Positions 60,591-64,000 of a stretch of DNA of 64,000 nt are shown in pieces; positions within the stretch are counted from its first letter, which is position 1, and every line of letters starts with the position of its first letter. Under the pieces are notes generated by a model. That model ran no database searches, was not told the DNA's origin, and saw nothing but the letters and a program-made list of their open reading frames with translations. Position numbers and translations under genes: made by a program. The stretch is from contig NZ_VXLC01000015.1 in the NCBI RefSeq assembly GCF_008704205.1, forward strand, positions 434,001 to 498,000, given 5' to 3'. Origin of the DNA: Nocardia colli (GTDB taxonomy: Bacteria > Actinomycetota > Actinomycetes > Mycobacteriales > Mycobacteriaceae).

Positions 60591-61576
60591 TGGGTTACAA
60601 GTCACCACTGCAACGGTTTTCACCGGAAACCTGGTCGCGGCAACGACCTACCTACCAGGACGCGGATCCGCGGGTGATCGCCGGCGCGCTGCGGTGGTCG
60701 CAGCAGTTGCCGAGTGGCAATTGGTATGCCCTCGCCGGGAGTCGGAGCATCCGTGGCGACCGGCCGTTCGGCACGACGATCGCCGGGGTCGAGATCGTCG
60801 CGTGGCGGGATCGCGACGGTGTCCTGCATGTGGGCCCCGGCGCTTGTCCACACCTCGGCGCCCCGCTGGACGCGGCGCAGATCGACGACGCCACGCTGAT
60901 CTGCCGCTGGCATGGGCTGCGCGTCGGGGCCGGCAACGACACCGCCCGCTGGTGTCCGTTCCCCAGCTATGACGACGGGGTGATCGCGTGGGTGCGCCTG
61001 GACGCGGTCGGCGGCGAGACGCCCACGGACACACCGATTCTCGGCGCGCGCCCGGCCGACTCGACGGTGCACGCCGTGACCCGGTTGACCGGCGCCTGCG
61101 AACCGCGCGACATCATGGCCAATCGCCTGGATCCGTGGCACGGCGCCTGGTTCCACCCCTACTCCTTCGCCCGCCTCGAGGTGACGCAGACGCCGCCGCG
61201 CGAGGGCATCACCGAGGAGAACCACCGTTTCCTGCTCACGGTGACGTTCCGGGTGACGCGCCGCCTCGGTGTCCCGGTCGAAGCGGAGTTCACCTGCCCG
61301 GACCCGCGCACCATCGTGATGCGCATTGTCGAGGGGGAGGGAAAGGGCAGTGTCGTCGAAACCCATGCCACGCCTTTGGGTTCCGGGCCGGACGGACGAG
61401 CCCGCACCGCGGTGGTCGAGGCGGTGATCGCCGATTCCGAGCGTCCCGGTTTCCGCTTCGCCCACCGTGCGCTTCCCCTGCTGCGTCCGCTGATGAACCA
61501 CGCCGCCAACCGGTTGTGGCGCGACGACATGGCCTACGCCGAACGCCGGTATCAGTTGCGCCAGCAGCGTTCGTAG
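60587..61576 (+). CDS. Rieske 2Fe-2S protein of the carotenoid operon
   Basis: A 329-residue protein. The Rieske domain (about 45-130) has CPHLGAPL and CRWHGL, the Cys-His pairs that ligate the cluster. The C-terminal 190 residues begin GACEPRDIMANRLDPWHGAW, where the Asp and His resemble the iron ligands of ring hydroxylases only in part. I recall the DUF5914 family beside crtU genes in actinobacteria. It probably hydroxylates or further desaturates the carotenoid ring. Start ATG 60587 overlaps the crtU stop (ATGA). Confidence 0.82.
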   Translation: MMGYKSPLQRFSPETWSRQRPTYQDADPRVIAGALRWSQQLPSGNWYALAGSRSIRGDRPFGTTIAGVEIVAWRDRDGVLHVGPGACPHLGAPLDAAQIDDATLICRWHGLRVGAGNDTARWCPFPSYDDGVIAWVRLDAVGGETPTDTPILGARPADSTVHAVTRLTGACEPRDIMANRLDPWHGAWFHPYSFARLEVTQTPPREGITEENHRFLLTVTFRVTRRLGVPVEAEFTCPDPRTIVMRIVEGEGKGSVVETHATPLGSGPDGRARTAVVEAVIADSERPGFRFAHRALPLLRPLMNHAANRLWRDDMAYAERRYQLRQQRS

Positions 61577-61581
61577 GCGCT

Positions 61582-61635
61582 TACCGGCCCCGGTAGGGGA
61601 GCGGGTTGCCGGCGACGACGCGGCCGCCGGCAACC
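61582..61635. terminator. Two hairpins, bidirectional terminator at the end of the crt operon
   Basis: A small hairpin TACCGG-CC-CCGGTA (61582-61595) is followed by an 11-base perfect stem, GGTTGCCGGCG (61604-61614) with CGCCGGCAACC (61625-61635) and a 10-base loop. They lie between the convergent Rieske and 61648 genes. No T-run follows, as is common in this group. Confidence 0.78.
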
Positions 61636-61647
61636 TGTCTTCGAGCG

Positions 61648-62142
61648 TCAGCCCAGCGACAAACAACCCTGGAAGGTCTGGAAGTCGCCCGCGAACCCGA
61701 CACCGCCGGTGCAGGTAGGACCGGTGACACCGTTGACGACCACACTGGCGCCCGGTCCGGCGATACCGATCGCCAGACCGGGTCGGACTCCGTTGGTGGT
61801 CACCGAAGCGCCCGGTCCCACCGCGATCGCGGCAGGCGCGGACAGCTGGGTCGAGGTCGAGGCCGCGGATCCACCGTTCTGGGCGATGGCCAGCGACAGA
61901 CTGGTGGGCGCCGCGTCGGCGGACGCCGAGCCGTTGAGCCCGTATGCCGCGGCAGCTCCGCCGCCGGCACTGGTCGCCGAGCACTGTGCGCCCGCGGCCG
62001 TTACCGCCGTCGCGCTTGCTCCCGGTGCCGGGCACGCGGTATCGGCCGCCGCGGCCTCGGGAGCCGCCAGTGCCAGCGCGCACACTGCCGATCCCGCGCC
62101 GATCAGAGCTGCCGCGCCGCGACGAGTGAATGAAATGTTCAT
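61648..62142 (-). CDS. Secreted Ala/Gly/Ser-rich protein (DUF6764-like)
   Basis: A 164-residue secreted protein. The signal peptide is MNISFTRRGAAALIGAG through about residue 33 (cleavage near AAA-DTA). The mature part has four Cys, is rich in Ala, Gly, Ser and Thr and shows a strand-like repeat pattern (AAIAVGPGASVTTNG, then LAIGIAGPGASVVVNG). I recall similar proteins as DUF6764 in Nocardia. An AGGAG site precedes the ATG. The LitR-type direct repeat lies 147 bases upstream in the matching orientation, so it may be controlled with the carotenoids. Confidence 0.7.
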   Translation of the reverse strand: MNISFTRRGAAALIGAGSAVCALALAAPEAAAADTACPAPGASATAVTAAGAQCSATSAGGGAAAAYGLNGSASADAAPTSLSLAIAQNGGSAASTSTQLSAPAAIAVGPGASVTTNGVRPGLAIGIAGPGASVVVNGVTGPTCTGGVGFAGDFQTFQGCLSLG

Positions 62143-62288
62143 GGTGTTCTCCTGCGGTGTGGCCGCCGGGTCTCACAGGGCTGATACGGGCGTCCAGCCC
62201 GATGGCCACGCCGAAATCTGTTGTGCGGTTATGGATCACCGCGGCGGCGCATCCCGACGCGGTCTCTTCCCTACCGTAGCGAACAAAC

Positions 62289-62304
62289 GATGCAAAATCG
62301 ATGC
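62289..62304 (-). promoter_or_regulatory. LitR-type 11-base direct repeat upstream of the 61648-62142 gene
   Basis: On the minus strand this reads GCATC-N6-GCATC, with N6 GATTTT; the sites before the MerR gene and crt operon have N6 GTTTCT and GTTTAT. The spacing and spacer pattern (GWTTHT) are shared. It is in the 279-base divergent space between the secreted-protein gene and the MarR gene. Confidence 0.6.
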
Positions 62305-62391
62305 AATCGACGAATTGGCGCGAGTTGTCCGAATCGTCAGAGGCCGAGGTCAACGAGGGTGGCGGCGTCGGCATCCATGCGATATCCTGAA

Positions 62392-62419
62392 CGACTCTCT
62401 CAGAAACTTAATAGTTAAG
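62392..62419. promoter_or_regulatory. Inverted copy of the 20-base shared element plus a MarR-type palindrome
   Basis: The minus strand carries the same 20 bases as 63066-63085 (62392-62411). Overlapping it, CTTAA-TAG-TTAAG (62407-62419) is a perfect palindrome that ends two bases before the MarR start codon. A MarR dimer there would block its own expression, so the element may be the MarR operator; the other copies would then be its targets. Confidence 0.65.
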
Positions 62420-62421
62420 CA

Positions 62422-62988
62422 ATGGAGGCATCCGACCGGGTTAGGCTTACCGTTGTGACAGGACCTGACTGGGCGGTGCGTGGTTCCGCTTCCGCGCGGG
62501 ACGAGCAGCGCGAATCGCTGGAGACCGAGATCGCGGTCGACATCCGCGCGCTGACCGCGATCTCCGATCAGCTCGGCCATGTCTTTGCCCGATCGAACAA
62601 TTTGCGTCCCAATGACTTTCGGGCGCTGCTGCACATCGCCACCGCCGAATTCGCCGGTCGGCCACTCACGCCCGGGCAGTTGGGCCGTTTGATGGGCATG
62701 AGTTCCGCCGCGGTGACCTACCTCGTGGAGCGGATGATCCAGTCCGGCCATCTACGCCGCGAGATCGATGAGACGGATCGCCGCCGGGTCATGCTCTATC
62801 ACGACGAACAAGGAATGGCCGCCGCCCGCGACTTCTTCCTGCCGGTGGGGGCCAGTACCCGCTCGGCGATGGCCGAACTCCCGGACCAGGATCTGGAAGC
62901 CGCCCACCGCGTGCTCACCGCGGTGATCGCCTCGCTTCGCACGCATTTCGACCAGGTGATCGCGTCGCCGGGAGTGACGGACAGCTGA
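62422..62988 (+). CDS. MarR family transcriptional regulator
   Basis: A 188-residue winged-helix regulator. The recognition part is GQLGRLMGMSSAAVTYLVERM (about 90-110), followed by the wing EIDETDRRRVMLYHD, the hallmark of MarR. ATG 62422 lacks a ribosome site; GTG 62455 is possible. It is beyond the crt operon but shares a 20-base element with it. In Corynebacterium glutamicum a MarR protein (CrtR) represses carotenoid genes in response to GGPP; a similar job is plausible here but not shown. Confidence 0.88.
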   Translation: MEASDRVRLTVVTGPDWAVRGSASARDEQRESLETEIAVDIRALTAISDQLGHVFARSNNLRPNDFRALLHIATAEFAGRPLTPGQLGRLMGMSSAAVTYLVERMIQSGHLRREIDETDRRRVMLYHDEQGMAAARDFFLPVGASTRSAMAELPDQDLEAAHRVLTAVIASLRTHFDQVIASPGVTDS

Positions 62989-63065
62989 ATTTCGTGTGAT
63001 GGCCGGCCCTGTGCCGCGCCTTGACGCGCATCGGGGCAGGTGGCGGAGCCGTCGTTGCCAATTGA

Positions 63066-63085
63066 TTAAGTTTCTGAGAGAGTCG
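63066..63085 (+). promoter_or_regulatory. Third copy of the 20-base shared element, upstream of the methyltransferase gene
   Basis: TTAAGTTTCTGAGAGAGTCG is identical to the inverted copy at 62392-62411 and differs at two bases from 53125-53144. It lies 32 bases before the methyltransferase start, where a promoter or operator would be. Confidence 0.65.
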
Positions 63086-63117
63086 GTGATGTTGTATGCC
63101 GCTCTGGAAGGACGTTC

Positions 63118-63978
63118 ATGCAGTTGGGTCAGCCGAGCCGGACCGCGTTGGGTGCCGCGCGGGCGCGCGCATTCCACCAAGACGCGGACGAACCGCGGAT
63201 CTTCGACGATCCGCTCGCCGCGCTGATCGCCAAGGCCGTCGACGCGGCAGTCGAGGAAGGGCCGTCCGACGATGGAATCCCCATGGAGGCAAGGCTTTTC
63301 CTCGCTATTCGGCATCGGTTCGCCGAGGGCGAATTGTCGGCCCGGGCCGACACGATCCGCCAAGTGGTGGTGCTCGGCGCTGGATTGGATACTTTCGGCC
63401 TGCGCAACCCGTACCCCGGCATAACTGTTTTCGAGGTCGACCACCCCGACACCCAAGCGTGGAAACGGGCGCGCGTCGCCGACGCCGGCATCCCGGTACC
63501 GCCGTCATTGCGGTTCGTGCCGGTGAACTTCGAAACCGACAGTCTCGGTGAACGATTGGCTGCGGCAGGTTTCGACCGGTCCGCGCCGACGTTCTTCCTG
63601 TGGCTGGGTGTGGTGCAATATCTCACCGCGGCCGCCGTCGACGCCACGCTGCGATTCATCGCCGACCTGCCCGCGCCCGCACGAGTGATCCTCGACTACA
63701 GCGAACCCATCTCCGCTCTGCCGCCGCAGAACAAAGGCAATGCGGAAGCGTTGGCGCGCGTGATGGAGCGGCTCGGTGAGCCATGGTTGTCGCTGTTCAC
63801 CGACGACGAAATCGCCGCGAAACTGACCGAATTCGGTTTCGACGAGATCGAAGACCTGAACTGGGGGCGGATGATCGCCCGCTTCGCACCGACGAGCGCC
63901 GCCGCCGATCGAGTCGGCGGCCACGTGCTCAGCGCCGCCCACCCGGGACATGCCGCCGCATCGCGCGAAGGGACGTAA
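63118..63978 (+). CDS. Class I SAM-dependent methyltransferase (TIGR00027/leucine carboxyl methyltransferase-like)
   Basis: A 286-residue methyltransferase. The N-terminal RTALGAARARAFHQDADEP and the SAM motif VVVLGAGLDTFGLR (near 80-93) are diagnostic of this large mycobacterial/nocardial family. VNFETDSLGERLAAAGFD and WLGVVQYLTAAAV follow as usual. Start ATG 63118 follows AAGGA. Because it shares the 20-base upstream element with the crt operon and MarR gene, it could be part of the same response. The substrate is unknown. Confidence 0.88.
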   Translation: MQLGQPSRTALGAARARAFHQDADEPRIFDDPLAALIAKAVDAAVEEGPSDDGIPMEARLFLAIRHRFAEGELSARADTIRQVVVLGAGLDTFGLRNPYPGITVFEVDHPDTQAWKRARVADAGIPVPPSLRFVPVNFETDSLGERLAAAGFDRSAPTFFLWLGVVQYLTAAAVDATLRFIADLPAPARVILDYSEPISALPPQNKGNAEALARVMERLGEPWLSLFTDDEIAAKLTEFGFDEIEDLNWGRMIARFAPTSAAADRVGGHVLSAAHPGHAAASREGT

Positions 63979-64000
63979 CCAATGATGTTGTCGAACAATG

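Noticed and set aside
60620..62374. 584-residue minus-strand frame
   Set aside because: Shadow of the Rieske protein, then a wrong frame of the secreted-protein gene.
1..64000. tRNA, rRNA, insertion sequences or prophage genes
   Set aside because: No transposase, integrase or cloverleaf-like sequence was recognised by eye; small RNAs cannot be ruled out without a covariance search.

Overview
The window is high-GC actinobacterial chromosome, most likely Nocardia or a close relative in the Mycobacteriales. The signs are WXG100 proteins with an LpqN-like lipoprotein, a Mce-associated protein, a fused HadA/HadB-type dehydratase, a mymA-like monooxygenase locus, a two-gene lycopene cyclase (crtYc/crtYd) and many translationally coupled starts (ATGA, GTGA, TGATG). 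I saw no rRNA, tRNA, insertion sequence or CRISPR array.

Region by region. 1-9554: molybdenum hydroxylase subunits (cut by the window edge), an AI-2E-type membrane protein, a GNAT acetyltransferase, flavin oxidoreductases, an aldo/keto reductase, a LysR/monooxygenase divergent pair, an O-methyltransferase and a decapitated TetR gene. 9574-20189: a two-component system split around a PAP2 phosphatase, an NmrA/TetR divergent pair with twin palindromic operators, a fused dehydratase, a ThrE-type exporter and a CHASE3 kinase coupled to a CheY-like regulator. 20522-27571: a seven-gene operon with a secreted GH114 glycosidase, a sugar ABC importer without ATPase, a PfkB kinase, a GH4 glycosidase and a second, lipid-anchored GH114 enzyme. 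27580-40825: regulator/enzyme pairs, small secreted proteins, carbonic anhydrase, and a decayed stretch with GMC oxidoreductase and luciferase-like remnants. 40826-47528: a mymA-like locus (esterase, DJ-1 protein, GlxA/AraC regulator, flavin monooxygenase, SDR, membrane protein, hydrolase remnant). 48118-51890: a compact type VII secretion polymorphic-toxin operon. 52004-61576: a MerR/LitR-like regulator followed by an aromatic-carotenoid operon. 61648-63978: a secreted protein, a MarR regulator and a SAM methyltransferase.

The carotenoid genes read as one pathway: CrtE makes GGPP, CrtB phytoene, CrtI lycopene, CrtYc/CrtYd cyclise, and CrtU aromatises the ring. A Rieske protein and a glycosyltransferase could add and glycosylate a hydroxyl. 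The LitR-like gene, the crt operon and the 61648-62142 gene share an 11-bp-period direct repeat that fits a CarH/LitR operator. A separate 20-bp element lies before the crt operon, between the 61648-62142 and MarR genes, and before the methyltransferase gene.

The most promising unusual systems are the GH114/ABC/GH4 operon (possible polygalactosamine or galactosaminogalactan use), the WXG100 toxin operon with a PD-(D/E)xK-type nuclease tail and a HEAT-like candidate immunity protein, and the shared light/carotenoid control elements. Three genes (GMC oxidoreductase, luciferase-like oxidoreductase, alpha/beta hydrolase) keep both ends but lack their middles. All functions are from sequence reading only; no database search was possible.
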